Of a stretch of 64,000 bases of DNA, positions 46,095-58,560 are shown one piece after another. The stretch is from positions 17,417-81,416 of the forward strand of contig JAKSZP010013554.1 of NCBI GenBank assembly GCA_022478985.1, in the 5' to 3' direction. A program made the position numbers and the translations under genes. Under the pieces are notes generated by a model. That model was not told the origin of the DNA. It saw nothing but the letters and a program-made list of their open reading frames with translations, and searched no databases. The stretch comes from Massospora cicadina (taxonomy: Eukaryota; Entomophthoromycota; Entomophthoromycetes; Entomophthorales; Entomophthoraceae). Position 1 is the first letter of the stretch, and every line of letters begins with the position of its first letter.

Positions 46095-48890
46095 TTGGAT
46101 CAAGACAGTGATAACAACACAGACAAAAAGATGACCATCTACAGGGACCCTATCAACGAGTGGGAAATTTTCAAGATTAGAGTAACCAAGAAAGCCTGTC
46201 ACTTGAACTCCAGAAAGCTGGCTGCGACGTCTACTACAAACAAAAAGGCTATCAGACAGCTCCAACACTTAGAAAATAACACACCCCGCGAGGGATACAG
46301 CCCTCAATGGGGACGCCTGTGGTTTCAAACATCTGCACAGGTCAACTCCCTCTTTAGAAAACACCAGCACTATGTTGAAGTATGGAACAGATCAAAATAC
46401 ATTCTATCTGGAAAAACTCACACGACCAAATTCTTCCACCGCTTTAAACCAATCTCAATCTTGGCAACCTGCACACAGGTCCCTCGAGCAGACAACACAC
46501 TGGCGTCCACACCATCTGAAATATCAGCTGAATTACACCAATTTTACACCGACCTGTACACGGCGGATTTTGTGGCACCTATCAAAAAAAATTTCTATCA
46601 TCTGCTAATATTGACAATATAGCTGATAAATCAGACCCTGCTGAACCCATCACTAGAGAGGAACTATGGGAGGTAATAATATCAACTCCGTGCAACAAGT
46701 GCCCTGGGCCTGATGGCCTCCCGTATGAATTTTACAAAAGTACTTTGATTACATCGCACCATTACTACTAGCAACTATGAACAAGTGCCTGGAGGACACA
46801 GCCCTTCTACCTGGCGGCCAAGATGCATATGTGGTCACACTCTTCAAAAAAGGAGACCAGGCAGATCTAAACAACTGGTGTCCAGTCGCTTTCACCAACA
46901 CCAAAACTAAAATACTAACAAAATTCTTAGCTAAGCGTCTGGGATGCATTGCACAGACAGCCCTCTCCCCCATCAGTTTGGCTTTATCCCCAATCTCTTG
47001 ATTTGAGATAACATCCACACCATAGCCAACATCTGCCAAGCTAGCCCCACAGGTGCCCTTGCTTTCCTGGACCAAAAGAAAGCATATGATAAAGTGCACT
47101 GGGACTACTTGGAACAATATCTAAATGCCTTCAACCTACCATCCCGCTTTATAAACTGGGCGCTCCTCCTAACACACTCAGCTAGGTTTGCAATCAGCGT
47201 CCTAGTTTCCTAACCGACACCATCTCCCCACAAAGGGGCCTCAAACAAGACGACCCGCTTAGCCTCCTACTATACAATTTCAGCCTTGACCCTCTCCTCC
47301 GCATTGTAAACTCAAAGCTCACCAGAATCAGGTTGGAGGGACAACTACCAACCAAAATGCTCGCCTTTGCTGATGACTGCGTAGTCAGCATCTCAGGCAA
47401 TAGGGATGCCAGAGCTATTGAGCACATTATTCACCAATATGAGTCAGTGATAACACAAATCTTAACAAACAGAAAACAGAATTAATTGTAATGAGCAAAT
47501 TCAGCTCAAATTGGACCCCCCTCCCACAACTGACCAAACCAACCCACCGCACATCCTATCACAAAACAAAAACCTATGCCAATAAAACCACTGTGCTTAC
47601 CCTTCGCACCCCACTTTGCCACCAAACCAGTCCGCCATCTTGGAATATGACTTGAGGATGGTGGATACGCACTTGACACCATTGAAACAAAAATATTGGA
47701 CAACATCACAAAAAGAATGACAAGCATGCGGAGGAGTAAAGCTAGTCTAGATGGAAGGGTTGTGTTATCCAACTCCCTGATCTTGTCAAAGTTATGATTT
47801 GCTGCTCACTCAGTTCCTTTCTCCACCAACTTTACCAACGCAGTCTACAAGCTCCTGCAGAACTGGCTGTGGTCTGGATACCGCGCACTAGTCAGGCTGG
47901 GGACCATGTACAGCTCTCAGAAGAAAGGCGGGATGGGGCTGCTCAACTTCAAAGAACGAGCGATGCAAATCTTTAGCTCATGGATAACTATGACAACGTC
48001 GCCCAACCCGCTTTCCCCCCACTGGGCCAAGGCAGCCCAAACTAACTTTTAAAGGGCACTACATCTGAGGTGCTCATCCAACCCTACAACACTGATGAAG
48101 TACCTAAAACACATCCAACAGCCACAGTACTGCACAACACCAACTGCTACTTCAAACGCGTCCTGTACACCCTAAGACAAGGGGATATAAGTTTCTCCTA
48201 TGCACAACAATCCAAAGATACTAACCCTCCCTTTTAGTATATACGACTCCACAGAGGACAAACTGTGACCAGCGCACCTGACCCACTACTACCTTTCCCC
48301 CTATCCCAGATTGACTATCTAGATTACCAAGACGTCCCATATGACTTGCGCACCCAAAAATAAGGTGTGGGACCTCATCACTTGCCCCCTCTTATCCCCA
48401 CAACTGAGCTCCACAGTGTGGCGCTACATGCGTCGCACGTTTAGAACAGCTGACTGCACCTTCTCAATGTTCAAATCATGCGCCATCTGCGGCAGACCCA
48501 ACATGCTAGCCCACCGCCTGGAAGAGTGCCCACCGTCCAAGATTATCTGGGCCAATGTGATGTATTTATTCCAGCAATCACCATCAGCTGAATTCCGACT
48601 ATCCTGAGATATCCTAGCACTCAACACAATCTCACCTATCCCCCAGATGATAAGGGCTTTGATTGTGAGTATTGCAATATGGTCCATTCACACAATTGCC
48701 CTTGATGCCTTCAACGGGATCTTCCACAACATTAGCCAAGCTATCGTCAGGTTCCACAGCCATTTGGCCGACCACTTCTAAGCCTGGGTATTTGGATCAC
48801 TAAAACACAAATGGAAGAAACAGATGGGTAACTGGCTATTAATCTGGTTCCTTTTTATGTGACACTAAAAACCTCACAATTTCTATAGGC
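46095..48890 (+). pseudogene. LINE-4 ORF2: reverse transcriptase and zinc motif
   Basis: 46095-46622 carries the linker (HYVEVWNRSKYILSGKTHTT). RT follows with CPGPDGLPYEFYK, NWCPVAFTNTKTKILTKFLA, DQKKAYDKVHWDYLEQ and the intact FADD at 47366-47377. The C-terminal region includes CAICGRPNMLAHRLEECPP (48341-48607), the CX2C-H-C zinc motif. Numerous stops. Confidence 0.8.
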
Positions 48891-49105
48891 GGTACACCCT
48901 ACTAGCCCTTGAGCTGTCAAGTCTCTTGAGGTCATAGTTACCCACCACCCGTGGCTACTAGCCACACCCAAGTGTACCATGTCTTGTCCTATCTTTCTGG
49001 TACAATGCTCAGTGTTCTCCTCCCTCCTTACTATCCTTTCCCTACATATCGGATTTGTCAGCCCCCTGGTCAGCCATCCTTGAATAAATAAAAATAATTG
49101 TTGTG

Positions 49106-49463
49106 TGTGCTAAGTCAGATGAAACTTGGTTCCACTAAGGTTGATCTTTGGGCAGATTCTTGATTTTTTATCTTTTGCAGACTCATTTTAAACTACTGCC
49201 TCAAGTGCCATCTTAAGTATTGATCTCATGACCTCATATGATCCTTCATTCTATTTAGGCAGGATTTCGTCTTTAGGTTTCTTAGGGTCAGTTTAGTCTG
49301 AGGGAGTTTTCTTAAGGTTAATTTGAGCAGTACCAACTAGCAATTTTTGTGGGTCATTTTTTGAGGTAGCTCCTTTAGCCCTTTTTTTCAAGTCTAGGCA
49401 ACAATTCAGTTGTGGGAGTCAAGTGGTCAATATTCTTCTCATCATTTCCAATATCTGATATCA
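49106..49463 (-). repeat. 3' LTR of E5
   Basis: Plus view TGTGCTAAGTCAG...GATATCA; similar to 62399-62738 and, inverted, to 43304-43663. On the minus strand it follows the purine-rich CTTGAAGTGGGTGACG. Confidence 0.7.
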
Positions 49464-49479
49464 CGTCACCCACTTCAAG

Positions 49480-50362
49480 AATATTGACAGGAGAGTACCA
49501 AAACAATGTTTGCTATTCAAGCGATTGATAGCTACTACAGTTTCAAATGAATTGATAGAGTATTCATTTACACGTTTGTAGGCTATACTATATGGCCTAT
49601 CCCAGATGGATCTATTTTCCTCTCTGGGGTGCTATTCAATTGTGATTATTCGGATTAATTTTAAAATCTCTAAGGCGGGTAAAGGTTGATGAGTTGCATT
49701 TGCTGCTTGGCCTTATCTTGTAACAGTCTTTGCTAGATTTGTCTTTAACTCTGATTAAAGTTGTATAGTCTTCTGAGGTTTTTTAGTGCTTTCTCATTTT
49801 ATTAAGTATTAAAACTGGTAACTTCACTATCTAGTTGAGCCAGGATTCCAGTTTCTCTTCCATATAAGGTCTTAAGAGAAGACATTTTAATAATTTAGAG
49901 AAAACTATCCAGTAAGTGATCAATGCACTTGAGATATTGGTCCCAGTTTAATGGATTGGTAGTGGTCATCTTCCATAATATTGAGACAACGTCCAATTTT
50001 ACCTTTCTACATTCTCATTAAAGGAGGTTGTAAGGCTCTGTGAATAGTTGTTTAGTCCCAATGAACATGGCTAAGATCCTCATAACTATTGACGTAATTT
50101 ATTTCCATTGTCACATAGTAGTACCTGTGGGAAGCCGTGTCTAGTAAATCTAATTTCTTTTAAAATTAGCAGTGACTTTAGTGGTCTGCATGATAATGAT
50201 GATTGCTTCGATCCACTTTGTAAATTACATAAACCCTGCAAGAATATATTGATTCCTTCCTGTGGATTCAGCTAATGGACCTATGACATCTAAACTAATG
50301 GTGTGAGATGGCTGCTGAGGTTTATTGGCTGATACATGTACTTTTCCTTATGTAGTGGCTGC
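49480..50362 (-). pseudogene. integrase core and C-terminus of E5
   Basis: Minus-strand reading gives SHTISLDVIGPLAES (first catalytic Asp, about 50290-50310), STGRNQYILAGFM and FTKWIEAI, a decayed middle with the second Asp region, then NWDQYLKCIDHLL and KTLYGRETGILAQ near 49830-49890. A degraded GPY/F region lies at about 49590-49620. It is interrupted upstream by the 818-bp repeat at 50365. Confidence 0.7.
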
Positions 50363-50364
50363 TT

Positions 50365-51189
50365 TTTTGAGTTTTAAAAAGCCCCTAGGGGCTCCTAGTG
50401 AGGACAACTATTGTGGGATTAAGGCCTGGGGTACTGCCACCCACTACACTAGGGCTGCGCGAATCTAAGCACTACTAAAAATGTGGTCAACTGCAATTGG
50501 GAGTAGCTCATGTTACCCCTAAACTGACATATGTCGCCCTTTTTAAGTACTAAACATCTCGTCTGCACCAGCTAGGACAGTCAATAAGCCTCTCATCCCC
50601 CTTGCAAGTGACAAGAACTGATGACCCCCAGGTTTAAGACCTCTAATGGGGGAGAATTCAAAGTCTTCCCTTTTTTCACCTGCTTTTTTAGCGGATAAAT
50701 TCTCTCTGGCCCCTTTTTGTCCTGGACAGCCTTGGAGTCTCTTTGAAGCTGCTATCACTTTCTTGAATGATTTGTTTCGCCACCAACTGGATCATGCTGA
50801 CTGAACCAGCAGCTATCTGAGTTTCAGGCCAACTTGGCAAACTGTGGCATTTATTGTAGGCAGGTGCAAGAAGCGCAGCCAACCAGGATTGCCCCTCCCT
50901 TATCCTAGGGTCCACACCTGCGCAACCCAAAGCTCATGGGAGGGCCGTTTAACTGTCACCATGCCTGACTTGTACCCCCTCCTGCCCGTAGGCTCCCCTC
51001 TGGGAGTGGTAGACACCCACAAGAACAGGTCAGCACAGTCATCACTACCATCCCGCACTTCTTTCAGGCCACTACAGGACCCAACCAAAGTGTCTCTTTG
51101 GGTTCTGGTGTTAGCCACTCACCCATTTTTCCACAGGCTTTCCCTGGTTGAGCCACGCAGAGGCCCCAGTTTACCATAACTAGCTCACC
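50365..51189 (-). mobile_element. 818-bp repeat, copy 2, in the E5 integrase
   Basis: Collinear with 6452-7269 from GAGTTTTAAAAA to AACTAGCTCA. It splits the integrase between the zinc-finger Cys pair (CIACKRR) and the linker before the core. The minus-strand A-box-like element reads TGGCTCAACCAGG. A short, imperfect duplication (AAAAGAAG/AAAAGCAG on the minus strand) may flank it. Confidence 0.75.
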
Positions 51190-51402
51190 AGAATCTTCTT
51201 TTACAAGCTATGCAAGTGTCTACGACTTCCACTACAAATTCCGGTATTCCTTCTTAATAGTAGTGATCCTTGAGCCATTCATAAGTTTTCTTAGCTCCTA
51301 TATATCCTAAAAAGTTGTGGCTTCAATTTTATCTGGTTCCCATTCTGAAGATCACACGTAAGGTAACCAGTCAACTCTGACCTACTTGTAAAGTAATGCA
51401 TT
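51190..51402 (-). pseudogene. integrase zinc module of E5
   Basis: Minus-strand frames read from a VLNALLYK-like RNase H/integrase tether (about 51390) through EWLKDHYY and EFVVEVVDTCIACKRR, the last supplying the CX2C pair of the H2C2 module. Interrupted on both sides by insertions. Confidence 0.6.
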
Positions 51403-51420
51403 GAGAACCATAGTTATTTT

Positions 51421-51970
51421 AGCACTTGTGGTGCCCAACCCAAAAGCGGGAGCCCGCCACGCATCTTTATTTGTAAATTTTGCCAAACAAAGGGATTATC
51501 ATAAAAAAATCTAATATGGCACTTCAGTTAACAGCCTAGGAAGCCATATCAGAAGGTGAGGAAGCTTTGGAAAAACTTTTGTCTGGTGACAGCTTTAGCT
51601 GGTGGACCATGGTTGACAACATTGAGGTCAAAGCATCAGCAACATGTGGCATAAGGAGGTATAATTGTAGGTTTTCTTCGTTGATGAGGCCAAAAGTGTT
51701 CATTGCCTCATCATATTGAGCATTTTGATGCTCATCGAAAGTGATGAGAGCAGGCAAATAAGTGAATGACTTGATGCACTGGTGAGTTTTGGGATAATTG
51801 GGGTCAAAAAGAGAAGATTTGCTTCATCGATGCAAGCATGTCTTGCACCAAAAGAAAACTCCTCAATTTCATACTTCGCATCTTCCTCAAAACCATGGTG
51901 AAAATTGGGGATAGGAATACCCTCAACAAAGGGCTCCATCACCTCATGAAGTTGCTGGCAAAGTAGGGTG
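51421..51970 (-). mobile_element. retrocopy-like insertion with LINE-1-type 3' tail
   Basis: Flanked by imperfect direct repeats GAGAACCATAGTTATTTT (51403-51420) and GAGAACCATTGTCTTTT (51971-51987). The minus-strand 3' end, TTGGGTTGGGCACCACAAG then TGCTAAAATAA, resembles the ends of LINE-1 and the 59.07-kb insertion. The body encodes a protein-like frame unlike any LINE protein in this window. It may be a chimeric retrocopy (another RNA joined to a LINE tail) or the 5'-truncated end of an unseen LINE family. Confidence 0.55.
51536..51970 (-). pseudogene. unrecognised C-terminal coding fragment in the insertion
   Basis: Two minus-strand frames joined by one frameshift near 51800 give about 140 residues ending at a stop at 51536. 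The first part has VMEPFVEGIPIPNFHHGFEE and an acidic stretch; the second has LITFDEHQNAQYDEAMNTF and LSTMVHQLKLSPDKSFSKAS. It is acidic, with no transposon motif that I know. Only one frame break in about 430 bp is far fewer than in the surrounding E5 pol. Start codon absent (truncated). Confidence 0.5.
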
Positions 51971-52089
51971 GAGAACCATTGTCTTTTGAGCATGTCGTTT
52001 GAGAATCTTCTGAAACGGTTCTTTCTTCCTCTCAGTAGTATGGCTTCATGAGTAAGTCACATAATCAATTAGCATCATTATTGTCTAAA

Positions 52090-52790
52090 TATAGTAGGGG
52101 CAGTTGAGTCTGTCCACCTACATTCATGTGCTTTGTTCCAGCTCAATGAGTGCAATTCATGTCATAGTGTTGAGGTTTGAGAGCCCATCAAGCTGATCTC
52201 CATGCTGGATCTTTCATGTTCTGCAACCACTTTAGAGAAGCGTGGTCTGTCTAAAAATGTAAAGTTTTAACAGTAAGAAGGCCATAAATGGTCACCGTCA
52301 GTAGAACAGCTAATCTCTTTTTTCTTTAAAACGCTATAATTTCTCTCAGTTTAAAAAGTGTTTTGCTGTAATATGACACTGGGTGGTCAATGCTTTTATC
52401 ATTTATTTAGGAATAGATGGTGATCTCATCTAAGTTGGAGGCGTTAGTAAACAGAATGAGTGGTTTTCCAAAATTCAGATGTTATAGAATCATTCTTCTC
52501 TTCAATAAACTCTTTATTGACTTGAATGAAGTTCTTTACTCTACTAACCACATAAAAGAAGTATTTTTAGCAAATAGATAAGGTGTTCGGAAAATTTAGA
52601 AAAACTAGGGATGAATTGATAGTTATATCCTACCATTCCTAAGAGTATCTGTATGTCTTGAAGGCTTTTCAGCTCAGGCATCTTGGAGATGGCTTCACCC
52701 TTATCATAAAAGGGTTAGTTTCCTTCTCATGATATGGCATGCCCTAAAAATCCTTGGTCCTTATGGAATGGTACACTTCAAAGCTTTTAA
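52090..52790 (-). pseudogene. RT C-terminal end and RNase H of E5
   Basis: Minus strand, right to left: a thumb/connection segment with an LLGMVGYN-like motif (about 52620-52650), then NASNLDEITIYS (first RNase H acid now Asn), SIDHPVSYYSKTLFKLREI, and TDHASLKW (52230-52250). Only short stretches are in one frame. Confidence 0.65.
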
Positions 52791-52886
52791 TTTAATGAGG
52801 TTCATAAGCTTTTCTTTCCCATTACTGTCACTTTTAGTAACACGATTCTATGCAATTTATCCGAGATTGACAATCAACCAGGAAAT

Positions 52887-54424
52887 ATGAGCAAATTTTT
52901 CCGCAACAACACCAGTTGGGCGAAAGTGGCCAGCGTGAAAGGCCCAAAGCCCTCCCAACCCGCCGGGGAAAAACGCCCTGGTGGAATGTTGACACACCCT
53001 CCCACCAAAAAGGGTGAGCACAGTGCCACACCCGGAGTTTTGCAATTTCTGCAAAAAATGGGCGCATATACCAAAATAGAACAGAACCAACCCATGTCCT
53101 CCCTTGAGCACAGCCTTAGAATTATGGTTGGCAATACTTCCCTCAAATCATGGGAAAAAATGGGGGAGGCCTTCTCTGCAACTTTCCCAAACACCATCTC
53201 AGTAAATTATAAAAATTTACATAGAGATGGGTGGACGTCAGGTTCATGTCCATGGAGGAAGCAGCAGAAGCAGCAAAAGTCATATTCTCCATAAAAATTA
53301 ACAACGAAGACTGCACCATCCACATGGTGCACACATGATGGAATGAGGCAAATGACCTATTCATCATATTTGACTGACTCCTGAGCACTGTGCACCATGA
53401 TATCCTCACAGACAAGCTCCGCGGGGGCCTCAAAGGTTATGGCGTAATCAAACAGTTTGAATTTGAGAAATTCCCCCTCCTGCCCCACCTGTGTACAGGG
53501 AATGCAATAGCCATTATAGAACCCAATCAGGATGTGGTAGAGGATATCACCCTCATTCCATGCATGGCGACCATCAACCTCCCCGATGGCAGCATATCTT
53601 GCCCCTTCTGCATCACACTGGAACACACCCCACCTATCTGCGACTTCTGCTCAGCTATAGGCCACAAAGACCACGCATGCCCTGTCAAGTGTGGGATTGA
53701 AGCACCAGAATTTTGTGAGGACAATATGGATGAAACAAGCCCAACTTTTGGCAAAATTAAGGACTCCACTTTTGCCTTCTATTGGGGAGAAAGAGCCAAT
53801 GTCACTTTGGTCGAGCCCATTTTGTGCAAGGACCGTTGTTGCGCACAGACTGCCTGCAAGCAGGCCGCGAGTTCTGCTGAGACCCAAGCTCGCACCACGA
53901 TTTCCCCAGAACAGATTCAGGTGGATGCTCATGACAGTGCAGCGGAATAACCAATCAGATCCCCTGCATATAACCCAATGAAACCAAAACAATGAATTTT
54001 TGGACACAACCAATCAAACACCTTCAACCACGCTGGAGCAAATCCACCATGCACCACTGTGGATCCTCCCAGCCAATCACGTGTGGTCAACAATGATATG
54101 GTTCATGCGCTTGATATGGAAGACCATTTCAGCCAATCACAATATGACAACACTCATGCACAAAACCCAATCACCCCAACACCTAGTTTCTGCCCATCAA
54201 ACACACAGGCAAATGGCGGAAAATTTTTCGCTGATGGGGCACAAGCCAACCCACGCCAGACCCAAACTCCACGGAGTAATCTGAGCCAGAAGAAACTGAA
54301 CAAAACCAGTACTACGACAGCTGACCAACACACTGGAACCAATCTGGTTAATCGGCCCCATACTTGCAGTATGACCCGCAATAAGGAACTGGGTGACCTC
54401 AGTGGGTCGCCTCAGCGTTCCTGA
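52887..54424 (+). pseudogene. LINE-5 ORF1: RNA-binding protein with CCHC knuckle
   Basis: MSKFFRNNTSWAKVASVKG starts at ATG 52887; open for 135 codons, then shifted. 53390-53950 (186 codons) has the RRM-like region (LKGYGVIKQFEFEKFPLLPH), and CDFCSAIGHKDHAC (about 53641-53682), a complete CCHC knuckle. A third frame (54059-54424) is polar, Asn/Gln/Thr-rich and ends SGSPQRS at TGA 54422-54424. The knuckle binds LINE RNA by family analogy. Confidence 0.8.
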
Positions 54425-55115
54425 TGTGCGGACTACTGCAATCACCATAGGGACGCTCAACATCATGGGAGCCAAGGCCCCACATCCTGGGCCAAAAAAA
54501 TGGCTTTCCTGCACAATATCCCCATGGACATCTTGGCCATCCAAGAACCCCACTGTCCACTGGGAGAGGAGGAGTCATGGTCAACCATGCTCCTTCCGGC
54601 CAAATCCTTTTGGATGTACCACTGTGGGGTGGTAATTTGAACTAACTGTAATCCTCCAGTAAATATCTGAAGCACATCCTCCCACCTGGAGGGATGACTG
54701 CTTCTAGCGGATCTTGAGTGGAATGGAGAAACTTTTGCTGTGGCGTGTGTGTATGCCCCAAATGATTTGAACGACTGCCAAAAGATTTTTCTCCAATATC
54801 CTCTCAATCCCTTTCCCCAAGGCAAAATTTTTTGTGGGAGATTTCAACTGCTGGCTTAACACCATAACTGACCGCTAATTCAAGTCTAAGGCTATACCCT
54901 GTGGCCACACAGAACTATGCATACTAAAGGTGACGCTGGGCCTATGTGACACCATTCCTAAACAAGCCCCCACCCTGGCCAACATTATAAGGCCCCACTA
55001 CAGCAATAACCAGCTGTTCTCAATGACCTGGATTGACCTGATGCTCGCCCCTATAGGCTTCCATCACCGGGTATCAGATTTTACAACAACAATTATCCCT
55101 TTCTCCGACCACTAA
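54425..55115 (+). pseudogene. LINE-5 ORF2: APE-type endonuclease
   Basis: The ORF2 frame overlaps the ORF1 end (TTAITIGTLNIMGAK at 54430-54480). Motifs: TLNIMGAK, QEPHCPLG in another frame, VYAPND, GDFNCWL (about 54838-54858), MTWIDLMLAP (about 55020-55050) and a final SDH at about 55107-55115 followed by a stop. The start codon is not settled. Confidence 0.75.
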
Positions 55116-55339
55116 ATGGTCACAATAGCATTATCATCCTCAGAAAGATACCAAAAGCCACCAACCTGGCACAGAGTTCACCCAAGCACCATCCATCTTC
55201 TGGAGCTTAAACTTTGGATCGAGATAGTGCTAACAACACAGCAAGAAAGATGACCACCCAACGGGAACCCTATCACCAAGTGGGAAATATTCAAGGCTCA
55301 AGCAACCAAGAAAGCCTGCTACCTGAACTTTAGAAAAAC

Positions 55340-57975
55340 AGCTGCAATGTCCGCAACAATCAACAAGGCTATCAGCCAGATTCAGCACTTAGAAAAGAAC
55401 ACACCTCACGAGGGATACAGCCCCCAATGGGGCCGCATGTGGTTCCAGCTATCTACACAGGTAAACTCACTCTTTAGAAAACACCAGCACTACACCGAAG
55501 TATGTTACAAATCAAAATACATCCTATCTGGAAAAACTCACACGGCCAAATTCTTCCACCATTTTAAACCAATTTCAACTTTGGTGACTTGCACACAGGT
55601 CCGCCGAGCAGACAACACAATGGCGTCCACACCATCTGAAATATTGGCTGAATTACACCGATTTTACTCCAAAATGTACATGGCAGATTTCGCATCACCT
55701 AGAGAAATTGGAAAATTTTTATCATCCACTAATATTGACACTATAGCTGATCACCAGACCTTGTCGCACCCATCACTAAAGATGAACTATGGGAGGTAAT
55801 AATATCAACTCCGTGTAACAAGTGCCCTGGGCCTGATGGCCTCCCATATGAATTTTACAAAAGTACTTTGATTACATCGCATCATTACTACTAGCAACTA
55901 TGAACAAGTGCCTGGAAAACACAGTCCTTCTACCTGGCGGCCAAGATGCATATGTGGTCACACTCTTCAAAAAAGGAGACCAGGCAGACTAAACAACTGG
56001 CGTCCAATTGCTCTCACCAATACTGACACCAAAATACTAACTAAGATCTTAGCTAAGCGTCTGGGTTGCATTGCTCAGACAGCCCTCTCCCCCCATCAGT
56101 TTGGCTTCATCCCAAGTTGCTCAATTTGGGATAACATCCACACAATTGCCAACATCTGCCAAGCTAAACCCACAGGCGCCCTTGCTTTCCTGGACCAAAG
56201 GAAAGCATATGACCGAGTGCACTGGGGTTACCTAGAACAGTGTCTAAAGGCTTTCAACCTACCACCCCGTTTTATAAACTGGGCGCTCCTCCTAACGCGC
56301 TCAGCCAGGTTTGCAATCAGAGGCCCAGGTTTCCTAACCGACACCATCACCCCCAAAGGGGCCTCAAACAAGGTGACCCGCTTAGCCCCCTACTATACAA
56401 TTTTACCCTTGACCCTCTCCTCCACATTGTAAACTCAAAGCTCACTGGAATCAGGTTGGAGGGACAACTACCAACCAAAATGCTCGCCTTTGCTGATGAC
56501 TGCGTTGTTGGAGTCTCAGGCAATAGGGATGCCAGGGAGATTGAGCGCATTATTCACCAGTATGAGTCAGTGAGTAACGCCATGCTGAACAAACAGAAAA
56601 CAGAGGTAATTGTTATGGGCAAATTCAGTTTGAACTGGGCCTCACCCTCCCACCACCACACAAACCAACCAACCACACATCCAACCACACAACAACGATC
56701 CAAGCCAGTAAAACCACTGTGTTTACCCTTTGCACACCACCCCGCCACCAACCCAGTCCGTCATCTGGGCATATGGCTCGAAGCTGGTGGATATGCACTT
56801 GACACCATCGAAACCAACATTTTGGACAAAATCACAAAAAGAATGACATGTATGCGGAGAAGTAAAATTAGTTTAACTGGAAGAGTTGTGTTAACCAACT
56901 CCCTGATCTTGTCAAAGTTATGGTTTGCTAACAACGCGGTTTGTAGTCTGATTACCGCGCACCTGTTAGGCTGGATACCATGTACGGCCCATGTTAGAAA
57001 GGCAGGATGTGGCTGCTCAACTTCATGGAACGAGCAACGCAAATCCTTGGCTCATGGGTAGCACTCACTTCACTCAACCCACCATCCCCCCACTGGGCTA
57101 AGGCAGCCCAAACCAACTTCGCAAGGGCACTACATCTGAGGTCCCCCTCCAACCCTGAAACTCTGATGAAGTACCTTGCAACACATCCAACCGCCACCGG
57201 ACTGCACAACACCAACTGATATTTCAAACGCATCCTGTACAACCTAAGACAAGGGGATTGGAGCTTCTCCTATGCACAGCAATCCGAAGATATTCACCCT
57301 CAAACTGGTTACATGCAACTCCACAGAGGACAAACGTTGACTAACGCGCCTGCCCCACTACCATCCTTTCCTCTATCCCGGATTGACTACCTAGACTACT
57401 AAGACGTCCCATATGACTTGCGCACCCAAAAGCAGGTGTGGGACCTCGTCACCTGCCCCCTCTTATCCCCACAAGTGTGCTCCACAGTGTGGCGCTACAT
57501 GCGCCATATGTTTAGAACAGCTGACTGCACCTTTTCAATGTTCAAGACATGCGCCATCTGCGGCGGACCCAATACACTAGAACACCTCCTGGAAGAGTGC
57601 CCGCCATCCACGCATATCTTGGCCAACGTGATGCACTTGTTTCAACAATTACCAACAGCTGAATTCCGACTATCCCGCGATATCCTGGCACTCAACATGG
57701 CCTCGCCTATCCCCCAGATGCTAAGGGCTCTAATTGTGAGTATTGCAATATGGTCCATTCACACAATTACCCTCGACGCTTTCAATGGGATCCTCCACAA
57801 TTTCAACCAAGCCATCGTCAGGTTCCACAGCCATTTGGCCGACCACTTCCAAGCCTGGCTGTTCAGATCACTCCAACACAAATGGAAGAAACGGATGGGC
57901 AACTGGATTCCAATCTGGTTCCTTCGTTATGACATTGAAAACCTCACAGTCTCCATAGGCGGTACACCCTACTAG
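55340..57975 (+). pseudogene. LINE-5 ORF2: reverse transcriptase and zinc motif
   Basis: 55347-55799 holds the linker (HYTEVCYKSKYILSGKTHTA). 55908-56432 has NNWRPIALTNTDTKILTKIL, FGFIPSCSIWDN and FLDQRKAYDRVHWGYLEQ. 56240-57061 (273 codons) has RGLKQGDPLSPLLYNFTLD, the intact FADD at 56489-56500, and LTGRVVLTNSLILSKLWFA. 57418-57975 has the zinc motif CAICGGPNTLEHLLEEC and runs to the natural-looking end IGGTPY. A few stops and shifts. Confidence 0.88.
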
Positions 57976-58168
57976 CCCCTGAGCTGCCATGTCACTTAAG
58001 GTCTAGTCATCCACCACCTGTGGCTCCTAGCCACACCCAAGTGTGACAAGTCATATCTTTTGAGTTCCATTGTTTCGCGCTCTCTTCCCTCTTCTGTTTT
58101 CCATTTTCCTCTTCCCTACATATCAGATGTGTCTATCCCCTGGTCAGCCATCCTCAAATAAATAAAAA

Positions 58169-58560
58169 GTCTATCACAGAAGAAATTTGAGACAGAGTAA
58201 TTGGCCAGAGCTTTGTCAATTTGTGGAATCAGATATCTGTCCTTCTTAGTGAGGCTGTTTATATTCTGGTAATACATCATTATACTTTAGTCATCATTTC
58301 TCTTCTTCATGAGTAACTGTAGGGATGACCTTGGGCTCTGAAATTGCACAAGTAAGCCAGCATCCGGTAATTGCTTAAGCTTGGTCTTCATGTATTGCTC
58401 CTCTACTTTTGACTTCTTATATGGCTTCGATCTGATAGGAGTTATTTCCTACATCGATACTATGAGTCCAGTCTTTCATGTGACCATAGTCAACATCTGA
58501 TGTGGAAAAAAACAACCTTATAATATAGGAGTAATTGATGCACTTTATCAAGTTACTTTT
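58169..58560 (-). pseudogene. RT N-terminal part of E5
   Basis: Minus-strand frames read SPRSSLQLLMKKRND, YYQNINSLTKKDRYLIPQID and KALANYSVSNFF, matching the fingers region of E1 (NKFTKKDLYLLPRIDNAL). The frame stops at LINE-5. Confidence 0.65.

Larger units (their letters stand above)
43702..49095 (+). mobile_element. LINE-4
   Basis: Starts AAGCTTTTATTTCCCATTAC, like LINE-5 (AAGCTTTTCTTTCCCATTAC at 52806), and ends AATAAATAAAAAT. The layout matches LINE-2/3, but the family is distinct. No clear target duplication was found: the left flank is just past the E4 3' LTR and the right flank is the E5 3' LTR. Heavily decayed. Confidence 0.88.
52806..58168 (+). mobile_element. LINE-5, sister copy of LINE-4, in the E5 RT
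   Basis: 5363 bp, collinear with LINE-4, ending AAATAAATAAAAA. Better preserved than LINE-4. It separates the N-terminal (58169-58560) and C-terminal (52620-52790) parts of the E5 RT. No target duplication is recognised, and the RT middle is missing, so insertion or later recombination removed target sequence. Confidence 0.9.

Noticed and set aside
50844..51179. 111-codon plus-strand frame in the 818-bp repeat
   Set aside because: Not conserved as a single frame in the copy at 6452-7269.
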